Source: Chromera velia (lineage: Eukaryota; Sar; Chromeraceae). From it: 42,491 nt of DNA. The stretch spans positions 1 to 42,491 of the forward strand of contig JAHBMJ010004808.1 of NCBI GenBank assembly GCA_018398765.1. The letters are read 5' to 3'. Each line of letters opens with the position of its first letter. Position 1 is the stretch's first letter. The notes under the pieces are model-generated. The model searched no databases, had not been told where the DNA came from, and saw only the letters and a program-made list of their open reading frames with translations. The translations under genes were made by a program, and so were the position numbers. This document shows positions 1 through 11,921 of this stretch, piece after piece.

Positions 1-961
1 CGTAATGTTCCAGAAGCATGCTGCTCCTGTTTTTTTGCTTGTCGATGCGCACTTCTTTTCTCTCTTTCCATTTGGTAAGGGGCGCATGCCGAGCGAATTG
101 ATTTTTAAGCGCGTAAGTCCCCATCCGGATCCTTAAATACTGCGCGCGCCATCATTGTTTCGGCTCGCTTCACGCATGATATTCATCTTTCCATGCGCTT
201 CTCTCTCTTTGACTGATCCCGGCTCGTCTCTCTTGTCAGTGATTGCACATTGAGTGACGCACGCTGAGTCCCGATTGTTTATGCAAGTGATTGCCATCCC
301 TGGAACTCTTTCACTTCTCGTTTGGGGCTTTCCGGGGTTCTCGCACGCAGGGACTCCGTCAGGCGTCTCCTCTCGCATACATTTTTGACTCACAAAATTT
401 CTCATTGTTTCATCTTGATCGATTGCTAGAATTGAACGTTTTTTTCTCTAGGAGTGGCTCTCTGCTGGCCACTCAGTTACGACTTTCTCTGGAATAAGGA
501 CCTACGGATCGATTTCATCGTGAGTCTTTATTTCTGTCTTCGTGTGTAGCTAGATATTCATTCTTATAGTCTAGCAAACATCTCGATAGTAGAACTAGGG
601 CTGGTCTCCACGGCTACTATACTGCATGTACCTCCGTACAGTACCGGGCTATAAAACTAGATATAGCTTAGACCAGCTAACTTCTATTAAATTTCATATA
701 AGGTTTTCACTACATGAATTAATCAACCCAACAAACTTGTGTTTTATACTTTAACTACTAAAAATCAACACAAAATCATATAACACCCAGAGTTCAAACT
801 TGATACTAGACTTGATATTGATCCCAGTATTAATCTAGATAAAACTATTTGAGGAATAGTTCTAACTGCTTCGAGGACACAGTTTAAGACACGGTAAATG
901 AAACCCGTATGTAGGTCCGTATGGAATTTTACGGTAGAAATGAGCAGCAAGGATTGATTGC
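1..961. other. Intergenic, no gene seen
   Basis: No open frame here has recognisable protein content. The first 500 bases are of mixed composition; about 540-960 is AT-rich with scattered CTAG-containing words. It lies downstream of the 3' end of the minus-strand aminotransferase gene, so part of it probably holds that gene's 3' UTR. No tRNA fold or clear transposon end was seen. Confidence 0.5.
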
Positions 962-3216
962 TCAAGCCGTTTCAGTGACTGCAGCTTTGAGTCTTGCCAT
1001 CTCTGTCTGGACTGCAGCACAAAACCCAACAAGTTCAGACGAAGTGTTATAGTAATGCACAGATGCCCGGACCACCTCCGTCAGCCCCCGCTGCTCCATA
1101 TCCACACGCGTCGCCTGACACTTGGATACCGACACTGCAATTCGGTGTCTCTCCCAGAGTGCAGAGGCGAGAACGCTTGCCTCCACAGGCGGTTCGACAG
1201 AGAACGTCACAATGCCACAAAGGGTCTCTCCAGGGTCCGTTAGTTTCACCCCCTCTGGGCCCAGGTTCTCAAGCAACACCCGGAGCTGCCTGCTACTCTC
1301 CAAAATCTGACGCGCAACCCGGTCCACCCCCACACCCATGAGGTATCGCAGTGCGCACCCCAGACCCAACCGAGCTGCGATATTCGACTCGAACTGTTCG
1401 AATCTCCGAGCGTTCGGGAGCAGTTCAAAATCGTTCTGCGCACTCCACCGCGCGCTTTTCACATCCACGTACAGAGGCGACAGTCTCTGTACAAACTCCC
1501 GCCGAACGTACAAAAAGCCGGTCCCCCTCGGGGCCCTGAGGTACTTTCGACCTGTTGCCGACAACACGTCGCACTGTACTAATTGCACGTTAACCTCCAA
1601 CTGGCCGACTGACTGACAGGCGTCGAGAAAAAATGGAAGACCCGGCTGCCCGCAAGATTTCACAACTTCACCCACCTGTCAATAGCAAGCAGACAGAAGA
1701 GAAAGGTAATAAAGCAGGCAGGTAGTCAGTCGTAGCACGACGACAAAGAGACACTCACAAATTGAGATGTTGTACAAAAGAAATTGACAGAGAGACAAGA
1801 AGGCAGGCACACTAAGAGGCACACAGTGATGCAGGCAGACACACATGCAGGCAGAAAAACAAGGGGGCGACCTAGAGAGGCTCTACGCTCCCTTCCAATT
1901 TCTTTTCCTTCTCCTTCTCCATCTGTCAATTCTCTCCCGCTTGCCCCCTTCCTCCTCCTTCCGTACGATCAACTTCGTGCTGGCTTGTGCTTGGTCGCTA
2001 GATTTCGATCTCTGTGCATGTGTTGAAATTGAGTTCTTCGATCGGACTGCATGCCGCACTTTGCCTGCCCTCTACGCAGTCCTCCCACAGCAAACAAAAA
2101 TACATTCATGCAACTCTGTCAATTTGCTTATTTGGTGTTGTCTTCTTCTCGGTCCGTTTCGTGTGTTCGTTTCACTTCCCCTCAGACCGGATTGCTTGTC
2201 TGGCAGGTGCATGCACACAGGGACAGCATCTGTGCATGTCTGCAGAAAAGCGAAAAAAAGAAAGAAAGAATAGAAAAAAATGAAAAGAACGAAGGAAAGC
2301 AGGAAAGAACCAAAGACTTCCAAACGTGCCTCACCTTCTCTGCAGGATTCACGAGGCCACTGTTCGTAGGCACATGAGTCAAGGCGACCAGAATCACAGG
2401 GTAATCCGAATCCGAATCCCCCGACTCCCCCCCTGGCCCCCTCACTCTGCCTGCTGATGCCTCTAGAGTCCTTCTCAGAGCTGCCAGGTCCACCTGACCG
2501 TACGAGTCTGACGGAAGAAATTCGACCACAATCTCCACATCCCTCCCTGAAATGTCCGACACCTTCCTTGACAGTTGAAGCATTTGCATCGCATTACTTC
2601 CATACTCACAGTGACTCGCCAAAATCCTCCCTCCAAATTTTCCCGTTTTCGGAGACCTGCCTACCTTTCTCATCAACCCGACACACTCCTCACTAGTGCA
2701 CCAAGCCCAAAACGCACTTGACCAAGCAGTAGTTGCGGAGTCCAAAAGGGCAATCTCATCAGAGCCACTCGCACCTACGACCCTCCCACAGAGGCGGTAA
2801 ACTTCCTCCAATTCCGCTGCTCTGTGTGGCTGCTTCAAAAATTCATACCCCCCCATTTCAGCCTCCTCTTGGAGCGCTTTCTGCACACACGACACGACAG
2901 GACGAGGGGGGAGAGACGATCCCGCCGCGTTCAAATGAATCCGAACGCTCCCCGCAGACAACCCGGGAGTGTCCTCTCTGAGGAAAGATAAATTCAACCC
3001 CCCCCCCGAGGAGAGCACACAGCCGGCCTGGGGAGAGGAGTCCATTTGCGCCGCCGCACTGTGGCGTCTCGTCTGTGGGGACGCCTGCTGCGGCTGCGGC
3101 CATATGCACCCAGGGGGGGGGGGAGGGGGTCGTGGGGTGGTGCTGCCAAAAAATCTTGAGCCTGGGGACTCGGGGGGCGACATAGAGACAGGACTGCCTG
3201 TGACGCCGGCGTGCAT
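962..3216 (-). CDS. Class V PLP-dependent aminotransferase-like protein (2 exons)
   Basis: Predicted exons are 3216-2335 and 1675-962, with an intron at 2334-1676 (donor GTGAGG, acceptor CAG). The join is in phase and gives about 531 residues. The core reads like the aminotransferase class V / cysteine desulfurase-like fold (type I PLP enzymes): an N-terminal block IHLNAAGSSLPPRPVV, then FLDACQSVGQ, where Asp (about residue 312) should contact the PLP ring nitrogen, then SATGRKYLRAPRGTGFLY, whose Lys (about 338) should be the Schiff-base lysine. These three blocks occur in this order and spacing in the bacterial 'class V-fold' group. The substrate cannot be told. The first roughly 90 residues are Pro/Gly/Ser-rich low complexity, and the ATG at 3216 is only the first in-frame one; an upstream exon or a later start is possible. 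The gene is head to head with the RPAP3-like gene. Confidence 0.85.
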
Positions 3217-4129
3217 ACCCCCCCCTCCCCCCGAAGAAGGGACAAAGCCTCCGACAGCGGGGGGAGGAAAAACGGGGCCTCCGCCTCCGCCTCCATGGCC
3301 ACGAGACGGCCGAGCTGGGGCTCTCTGCACACAGGAAAACACAGAGAAGGAGAGATTGAGCGGGACAAACAATGCGAGGAAGAAATTAAATGACTGACAG
3401 TCTCAGGGGGTGGAGGTGGCGGTGGCGGTGGGACGACTGGGGGAGGCGGGGGTCGTTCTGGGTGTCCTGGAGGAACTCTAGCCATCAGTCTGCAGAGCCG
3501 TCTCCACATACACAAACCATGCAGGAGATCGAACGGACTCGCCAACCGAAGAATCAATTGGCACGTTCCTTTTCAAATCAATGATCTGAAAGGATGCAGA
3601 TGTCAAGCTGAGAACAAAGTCAATATGTATGTGTCTACGGTGGCAGCTAAGCCGCAGCTTCCAATCTTTGATTGACTTCAAATAACTTCAGGCCTTTTTT
3701 CCCTCGATTGGGAAGCCGATGCATGGCATGGCAATCCCCGGCGCGCGCCGCGATCGGGATCCAAAAAATGGTCGGACCCAAGCCCCGCGGCGGCCCGCGA
3801 CCACGCTTGCCAGAAAACGTCTCACCAATCCATCGTGCACCAATCCAAACATATCCAAACAGGACCCAACATGCATGCATGCATGTTTTTTCGCTCCGTT
3901 TCCTATATGCTTAATTGCCATGACTTTTCAATGGTTCACGAGCAGAATGTCGCAAGGTTGAGTAAAAGACGTACGACAAAACAGCAACGACAGAACCTCT
4001 GGTGTCACAACGGACCAGCGAAAGCTTGAGGCCCTCTGCAGAACTGCGCGACACTTTTGGAGTTCTGTGCAACACCCAGTAGCGTCTTTCCGCCTCTCCT
4101 CTGTTGTTCTGTTGCCTGCTCCAGTCGAG
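3217..4129. promoter_or_regulatory. Shared upstream region of two divergent genes
   Basis: This 0.9-kb region separates the start of the aminotransferase-like gene (leftward) from the RPAP3-like start codon (rightward). It holds a GGTGG/GGCGG-rich stretch near 3405-3460, a GC-rich block near 3735-3810 with GCGCGC runs, and an alternating ATGCATGC run at 3871-3885, about 245 bases before the RPAP3 ATG. The last contains TGCATGCA, a known ApiAP2-type site in apicomplexans. Promoter function is inferred from position only; no TATA box was convincing. Confidence 0.45.
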
Positions 4130-6188
4130 ATGTCGTTCGACATTCAGAGGCAGATCAGAGAGAACAGCCAGTCGATCCAGGAGTACTATGGTGATCTTCT
4201 CTCTTGGCAGAAGGAAGTCAAGTCAAAGACAAAGGCAGCGCCAAAGAAGACACGACAGGAAAAAAGGGTTGGTTCAGTTTTGAAGAGAGAAAAAGTATAC
4301 GATTGCATCGTTACAAGTCGTTTTGCACAGCCGAGCTTCTAGGAAGATCTTCATGAACTCTTAGGAGATCGTTTGACTCGGAGTAGACGGTGAAAAGGGA
4401 AAAGGAGAGAGAAGATGCAAGTATAGGAAAGGGATGTGATGCCTTTGAGGAGAGGAGAGGAGAGGAGAGGAGAGGGTCGAAAAAGAATGGGAAAAGCGAG
4501 AGATGGGGAGAAGACGAGAGCCACCCTTGGTACCAAGAGACTGCTTGTGGCGGCAAAGAGACGAGAGGGGGGTTGAGCTTGCAGAGGAACCTCCCGAAAA
4601 ATGGAAGGTGCTATGTATCTTTTCTTCTTCTTTGTGCTGTGCGTGATACCTTTAGATGTGCTTGTTGCCTCTCCTTTTTTTCTCGTGTGCTGCCGCTCTA
4701 TGACATCCTCCTCATCCTTTTTTACTAGTCATGCCTTTCCCCTCCTATGCCCCCCCCTGCACCCCCCCTGCAGGCTCTGTTTCTGGGTCAGGAGTCTGTC
4801 TCTTCTTCTTCTGGGAAGAACTCGAACAAAGGGACAAGGGGGGTTCAAGGGAAGGGGGCAGAGGGAGGAGCTGAGAGGTCCAGTGAGAGAGAAAAGGGGC
4901 AGCAGTCGAAAGAAAGCGAAGGGGGACCGAGAGGAAAGAAAAAATACGCAAGGGACGGAAATACAGTGGCTGACTACTACAAAGCATGGGACGCATTCGA
5001 CGTGGTCAGTCAGTCAGTCTCTTTGTGCGCTTCTGGGATTTGGGCGTTTATTTTGGTGATGTCCCGGTGTTGCTTTTTTGGAAGCTTCTCTTGCCTTGCA
5101 CTTTTCCTTCAACGTCGCTGCCCTAGCTGCCTTCTGTTTGACGAACGATTTCTTCCTTCTTGCATGCAGGACGCGGAACTCGAGAAGGCCTCAGGGGACG
5201 AGGAAGAGACGGGAGAGGAGGGGAAGGGGGCTTCAACGAGAGTGTCTGATTTGCCTCAGATGGTCGGTGGGAGGGGGAGGGAAGGGGAGGGGAAAGGTAA
5301 GCGGTTTCACTTTCTCTGTGTGTTTTGTTTCTCAGTCTTGCTGCAGTCAGTGTTAACAGTGTGCATCTCTTATTCTGCGAGGAATGGGGTAAGGAATGGA
5401 GGGAGGGACGGACGATACCATTCAGCAGAGAAGAGGAGAGAACAGGAGAGGGGGAAGGGGACTGGGTGAAAGGAGAAGACGACAAAACTTGTGTATCTAT
5501 CAGTCAATACTTTGGAGTCGTAGACAGGTCTTTCTTTCAGCTGTTCTTCGAATGTTTCTTTCATCCCATCGATCCATCAACACAAGGAAAGGGGGGAAGG
5601 TTTCTGCTTATCTGAATGTAGAAAACCTCCACCTCCCTCTTCCTTCCTGCAGAAAGGAAAAGCTGTGAGTGGTGCGAAGCCGAACATGCGAGTAGCGGTA
5701 CGAGGTGGGGGATTCAGACAGAGCCCCCTGGACAGGGCGAAGGAGAAGAAAGAAGAGGTGGGCTTTTTCAGGATCCTCTCTCTCTCTCTCTCTCCTTTCT
5801 CTTTTTTGTGATGTATCTGTTTCTCTCTGTCTCCACCTCTCTGTTTTTCTGGGGGTGTACATGACGTCGTCACCTCCTTTCCCTGTCTCCACTCCTTTCC
5901 CATCCTTTCGTCTATCTCCATTCTCTTTCATTTCTTTTCTCTCCATTGTTCCTTTTGTTTTTTGGGGGGGGCTGGACGTCCTTGCGGGTGTGGAGACGCT
6001 GTAGGTATGTGCTTGTCGCGTCTGTGTGCGTGCAGGGTAACAAGCTGTTTGCGAGTGGCGCTTTGAAGGACGCTCTCCGTGCCTACTCCCAAGCGGCAGA
6101 CTCCCTATCGGCTGCATTCGGTCCCTATCTTCGTGATATTCTGAAAGTCCGGGGAGGGCAGGACACAGAGGTCGGTCGCTGTGCGTGC

Positions 6189-6219
<31 letters not shown>

Positions 6220-7827
6220 TTTCTTTGAGAGGAGAATTTCTTCCTCTGTAGACACTCTTTATAGGTACTTTTTGGCTGCACACTGTCTGTTCCAGTACTC
6301 AATTGGTTAGTGAAGGAGATCTTTTTTTCGGGGGGGAAAGGTAACACACTTTTCATATGAGAAAAGAGAGAAGATACTCACGCACTTGTGGTATGGCTTT
6401 TGAGCATCATTCTTCCTCGTTCTCTATCTTTTGATTTGCCTATCACACAAGAGCTTCATTCTCCTTATACACACGCCCGCCTGGTTTTTCTTCCCCTTAT
6501 GTTCCTTTTTTTTTCTGACAGTGTCCCTCGGATATTTCTTTTGCATTGGCTGCATGCATGGGGTCTGTCTCTTTTGCTTTCTTGCAGGCCTTGTTTGGAG
6601 ACTCGGGGGCAGGGGGGGTTTCTGCACAGCCGTTGGTTCCCTTGACAGAGGACCAGGAGACGGCAGTGAGAGAAGCGTGGGCGGCTGTGCTCTCCAACAG
6701 GGCACTTGTCAGCCTCAAGTTGGGCAGGTCAGCTTGGCTTTTTTTTGTGTCCATTCATTCACATACACAGAGGAGAAAGAGGAGGGTCCTGCCCCTACTG
6801 TTGATCGCAATAGATGAATGAACAAGCAACCCTCTTTCTGATTGCTTATCAAATGATGGAGGGTCGAAGACATGAACAGTCTCTTTTGAAGCATCAGTCT
6901 CCGATTTCTCCCAGCACTCAGCCGACTTGTGTTCCCCTTTCCTGGTTTCTCTTTTCTGTTCTTTTCTTTTGTTTTGTTTTCTTGCAGAGCCAAGGAGACA
7001 GTGTTGGACTGCGACCTCTCGTTGCGCCTGAAGCCTGCAAACGCAAAGGTCGGACGGGAAGGAAAGGGGAGAATTTCGGTAGATGGAGAGTACTGAGAGA
7101 AACAGAGGCGAGAGATGCACGCAGGAAGGAAAAGAAGGCCACAGGGGACCGACGGAAGGGAGGGGAAAAGACAACACAAAGGACGCTTTGGAGAGCGAAT
7201 GGGGTGCGATGTAGATGAAGGATGACAATCCAGGAAAAGGGGATGAATGCACTTGCCTCTCTTTGCCGAAAGCCCATTTGTGTGTCAGATGCTCGTCACC
7301 CTCCCCCAGGTTTTCCTTCCCTCCTCTCACATGCGCCCGAGAGGGAACGGTCCGAAGAGACTCAGGGATTTATTTTGGCGATTGATCACACCCAAATCAA
7401 AGAATGCAAGAAAGAATACACACCTTCAGTGGAAGCACCTCCAACCAACCTCTTAATTGTTTGAAGCCGCCGCACGTGTGCTGTGCAGGCCTACTTCCGC
7501 AGAGGCATGGCTCTCCAAAAACTGAAAGTGATGGACCAGGCGGAAAACGGTGGGTCAGAGAATAGGTGCCTCGGTGGGTGGGGGTTGCAAGAGAGAGAGC
7601 GTCTTTCTTGACAGACAATATTGAACAGTACGTCCTCTCCCCTTCTGTCCTCTCTGTTCCACTTTGGCCGTTTACTTCGGTTTCGTTTGATGTGCTGCTG
7701 GGTGGAGGGAGGATACGAGCAGTGCTGTGGCTGGGTCCGCTCTTTTTCGTGTCGTTACTTTGGACTTGCCCATTTGTTTCCTCTCCTTCCTTTTATTTGT
7801 CTGTCTGTCTGTCTGTCTGTCTCTCTG

Positions 7828-7906
<79 letters not shown>

Positions 7907-9400
7907 ATGTGTGTGTGCAGATCTGAGGAAGGCCCTCGAATTGGACCCTCAGGACATCAAGACGAGGACAGAGCTGCAGTCAGTCCTTTCCCTTCCCTTC
8001 AGATGATCAGATCAGATGAGATGAGATGAGAGGGGGGGGGATGCAAACTGCAAGCGTGAGAGGGCGAGTGCTGTAATGACAGGGGGGACATCACGGGATC
8101 AGATCACTCGCTGGACCGCTGCTCTTTGTCCTGTTCTGGGGTCAATCATTCTGCAATCTGATTGTGCTCTCTCGGGGGGCTTTTCATTTCATTTTTGCGT
8201 GTGTGCATGTCCATGCATCCACTTTCCGTCGTGCAAAAACCTATATGTAATGTGTGTAGCATATCATGCTACTACACACACACTGTAAACAGTACTCCAA
8301 ATGCCCTCCTCATCTAGCGAAATGCCCTCCTCATCTACCGTGAAGGGGAACGAAGAAAACATAACGACATCTGGAGAGGTTCTTGTTTTATTTCTGTGCA
8401 GGTCGGTGCAGGCACAGAGAGAGGCGGAGAAGGTGCAGCAGAGGAAAGTGCAATTCGAATTAATGGTCGGGAAGGAAGTGGTTTCCTTCCATTTCTTTTA
8501 TCGTTCATTCATTCTTTCATTTCTGTGTATCTCTTTGCCGACTGATGCACTGCTGCGTCACTTCGATTTTTCACGTCCGCTTTGAGTTGGTGGAATGATG
8601 GGTCGGATAGATGTCATTCCGCTGGTGAGCGTCAATCACATCTTTGCACATCGTTCCCTCATGTCGACACAGAAGCTCTCTGTTCCGACTATGGATTCGA
8701 AGCTGATACGGCTCTATTTGTTTCAAAAGAACGCGAGCTCTACGACTGCTTTTCTGTCTGACGAAAAAAGACAATGATGTCCGTTTATGATGAACAATTT
8801 GTCAGAGAAGAGAAGTTATTTTTAAACCTTTTGTGTGCACTAATACTTCGCAGACGGATAGTAGGCGAGAGCCGACAATGCCGATGAGGGTGATGGCTGT
8901 CCGGGACGTCACGAAGAGGGAGGGCTCCACAACGGAGGAAAAGGGCTGCAAGGACTCTAACAGCAGCAAAAAGGAAAAAGAGAAGGAGGGGGCGCAGCTG
9001 AAACCCAAACCGCAAAACAACAGCACGTCTTCTTCCCTCCGGCCGTCAGTAGAGTCACAAAAAGCGGCAAAAGGAGAGAAGGAGACGGGAAAAGAGGGAG
9101 AGGGAGCCTTACCGCCTTCAGAAAAGGGAAGCAGCACAGAACCGACCAGGAGCGGAGGTGCCAATTCTTCTTCAGGTATCTTTGGTCTCGTGAAAACTGT
9201 CCCTTGGCTTTCCTTTTCGCTGTGCGTTCGTTCTCGCTGTTCCTTATTCCTTTTCTCGTGCACATTGCCTTCCTCGATACGACTGGCGCTTTTCTCCCTT
9301 TTCTTTTGTGTACTCTGCGTCTGCCTGTGTGTGTTTGTGTACCTCTCAGTCTGATAACACATGCACATGGCGTGTGTGCCCCCCCCCCCTCTCTCTGTGT

Positions 9401-9439
<39 letters not shown>

Positions 9440-10792
9440 TGAGTGCAGGTGCGCGTCCTTCCCTCCAACCACAGGGCCCGCAGACGATCTCGAACTTCTA
9501 CGCCTTCGAGAGGGAGTGGAGACGGCTGGTTGACGCGGGGGACGCCAAGGGAAGAATGGACTTGATTCAGGTGGGAGGGAGAGGCGAGGGGCGGAGGATT
9601 TAAGAATGATTGTGTTGTTTTGGCTGAGACGAAACCGGTATTCGATTCCATCGGCTTTCTCTCTCAGCATAAGCTTCCATTACAAAGGCCAGTCAGTTCA
9701 CTTCCATCGATTCCTGTGGCTCAAATCCTCTCATCAGTCTTCCGTAAACATCGTACAACTCGCTGCATTATCCAGCCATTCACCCATCCTTCCATCCATG
9801 TATCCATCGATTTATTCATTCATTCATTCTTTATGCCGAGAGCCACACGCCCATTTGATGCCATGCCCCATGCATGTGCGTGCAGAATTCTGTGAGGCCC
9901 TCCCGTCTGGCGCCCCTCGTCCGGGATTCTCTGGACTCTGAACTTTTGGGGTCGCTCATCGAGACTCTCTGGGAGGAGCTCAAAGCGGGAGGGGGAGAGG
10001 GAGAGGAGGGGGCAGGGGCAGAGAGGGTGGCAGAGGTTTTGGAGGGGGTAGCGAAGTTGCGGCGACTCTCTGTTGTGTCTCAGTGCCTCTTGGACGACGA
10101 AATCGAAAGTCAGTGAGTGAGTGAGTGAGTCTGGAGCTAAAGGAGTGCAAAATGGGGAGGCGGAAAGTGAAGGAGCTGAAAGAAAGTGCTAAGACAAGTA
10201 ATGTGACGTTCAATTGAACGAAGCAAGGAAGCGCAAGGAAGGAAGATCAAGGGAGGAAACAAAGGAACAAAGGAGCCAGACTGTTGGCGTGACGGCTGCG
10301 TCCCTGTTTCCTTTTGCTTGACTGATTGAGCTCCTTCATTGTTGAGGAAAGCAGATGGTGCAGGGTATGAAGGAGATGAGAGGCTCATTCATTACATGAC
10401 ACAGGCCAGTCGCATCGTTTTCCACTTTTTGAAAAAGGCTCTTTGTTCTTCAGTCCATGCCCAGAGTCGAAAGGCCTCCCTCTTAGCTGACTCTCCTTTC
10501 CCCTTAATTCCCTGTTGTCCGCCAATCGTTCAGAATTAAAGGACCTCTTCAACTTCGCACAGCGTCGAGCAGAGAAGAATAACGCTGATGGTCAGCAAAT
10601 GTTGATTATTCTTTTGAGACCGTGGTTGTCCCCCCCTGTCTTGTCTTAGCCGTATTGTCTCCGCAGAACGTCGTTTCTCTTCATGCATGTGCTTTTCAGT
10701 TGAACTTTTTTTGGTGTTTGTGTCATCTCTTTGCAGGCTCCCGTCTTGTCTCCGCGCTCCGGTCTGGGTTTGGCAGCGTGCTCGAAAGCTAA
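4130..10792 (+). CDS. RPAP3: RPAP3-like R2TP co-chaperone subunit (15 exons)
   Basis: Exons: 4130-4267, 4774-5004, 5170-5296, 5657-5757, 6036-6170, 6588-6727, 6988-7048, 7489-7549, 7921-7978, 8402-8465, 8854-9175, 9449-9570, 9886-10108, 10534-10590, 10737-10792. All introns are GT-AG, phases match, and the sum (1,896 nt) encodes 631 residues, close to animal RPAP3 (about 665). RPAP3 bridges HSP90/HSP70 to the RUVBL1/2-PIH1D1 machine that assembles RNA polymerase II, snoRNPs and PIKKs. Evidence: an N-terminal helix with SWQKEVKSK; the family signature WDAFDV joined across intron 2 to DAELEKA; a three-motif TPR domain at about residues 200-360 (GNKLFASGALKDALRAY, NRALVSLKLGR, AYFRRGMALQKL, DLRKALELDP); a charged linker; and the C-terminal RPAP3_C (Monad-binding) domain at about 475-600 (FEREWRRL, SLDSELLGSLIETLWEEL, LFNFAQRRAEKN). 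The exon 3/4 boundary is the least certain. The first two introns and several others carry simple repeats. Confidence 0.9.
7797..7918 (+). repeat. (TGTC)n-(CT)n-(GT)n microsatellite at a 3' splice site
   Basis: A compound pyrimidine-rich repeat runs TGTC, then CT, then GT up to the CAG acceptor of RPAP3 exon 9 (exon starts 7921). The polypyrimidine tract of this intron is therefore made of microsatellite DNA. Confidence 0.9.
9388..9446 (+). repeat. CT/GT microsatellite at a 3' splice site
   Basis: A run of C, CT and then GT dinucleotides ends about ten bases before the acceptor of RPAP3 exon 12 (exon starts 9449). It parallels the repeat before exon 9. Confidence 0.85.
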
Positions 10793-11921
10793 ATGGTCTA
10801 TTTAAGGTTTCTTGACTTAGTGACTTGATCAAATACATGTCGTAAATGATGATGATGATGATGATGATGTGACTAAACCCGCCAGCCATCGTATCCCAAT
10901 GGCAAAGGGCAAAATATTGATACAATTGTTTACATACACAAAGATCGATGTGATATTGTGTATATTTATGCTATGTGTACATTTTAGACTTTTAATAGTT
11001 TTTAGCCTACTAGGTTTTAGATATTTAAGTAGTGTGAAGTTTATATAGAGTATTAGCTGGGCACTAGCTAGGGTACTAGGCTAGGTAGCTAGTAGCTAGG
11101 GTAGTAGAATTTTAAGTAAGATGGATTTAAAGATGCATTTGGGGCTATCTAAAATTTTATTTGAGTCTCAGTCGCAAACAAACGGGGTCTGAAGGGTTTT
11201 TGCATGGTCTAGTACATGGTCTTTGCGTGCCAGTCAAACAAAAATGACTGTTCTTCTCCAGGGTTGCGTGCCGCTGTGGTGGAAGGTAGGGGTGGGGTGG
11301 AGGGGGGTCTTGCATGCCACTGACACTCAAATGAATTTTTACATGGCCCCTTTTAATTTATTTAAATTTTATTATATTTTAGGGCGCCAGACAATGGGCA
11401 CGCAGGTCTAGGGCTTCGGGTCCGAACACAATGTAATCCTGTAATCCTGTGTTTAGTTAATTTTAGTAATGTACATACATAGTCTTATTTAATTCTAAAA
11501 ATAAAAACTTTTAAAGAATAATTGATGATGATGATGATTGAGGCCGGGTTAAATTAGTATACATTATGTACTTTACAATTAATTAATAAACACTATTTTT
11601 ACTATATTACAATGAAAAAAAAACGTCGAGCACTCGGCATTGGGGCAGGAGGCCAATCCTCCAGACATTAATCCTATCCTATCCTATACATACGAGTCAT
11701 ATGATACGACTCGGATGATTTAAACTCGATAACTGCTAGGATAAGTGATTTTGGAGCTAGTTGAACGTTTTCCCACTCAAAAACGAAAAAAGTTTTGGAG
11801 GTCCATTCTTTTTTGAACGATTCAATCCCCTAGCTGCCAAATGGAGGAAATGCAACGTGCAGGTGTCCAACGGAATGCATAAATGCCCATCCTCCCCGGT
11901 GCACCAGAGAGAGCCAACGGC
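10793..11921. other. AT-rich intergenic spacer between convergent genes
   Basis: This spacer lies between the 3' ends of the RPAP3-like and methyltransferase genes. It has an (ATG)n run at 10846-10869, CTAG-rich words near 11040-11110, and a (GAT)n GATTGAGG motif at 11523-11543 that recurs elsewhere in the window. No coding signal was found. Confidence 0.5.
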
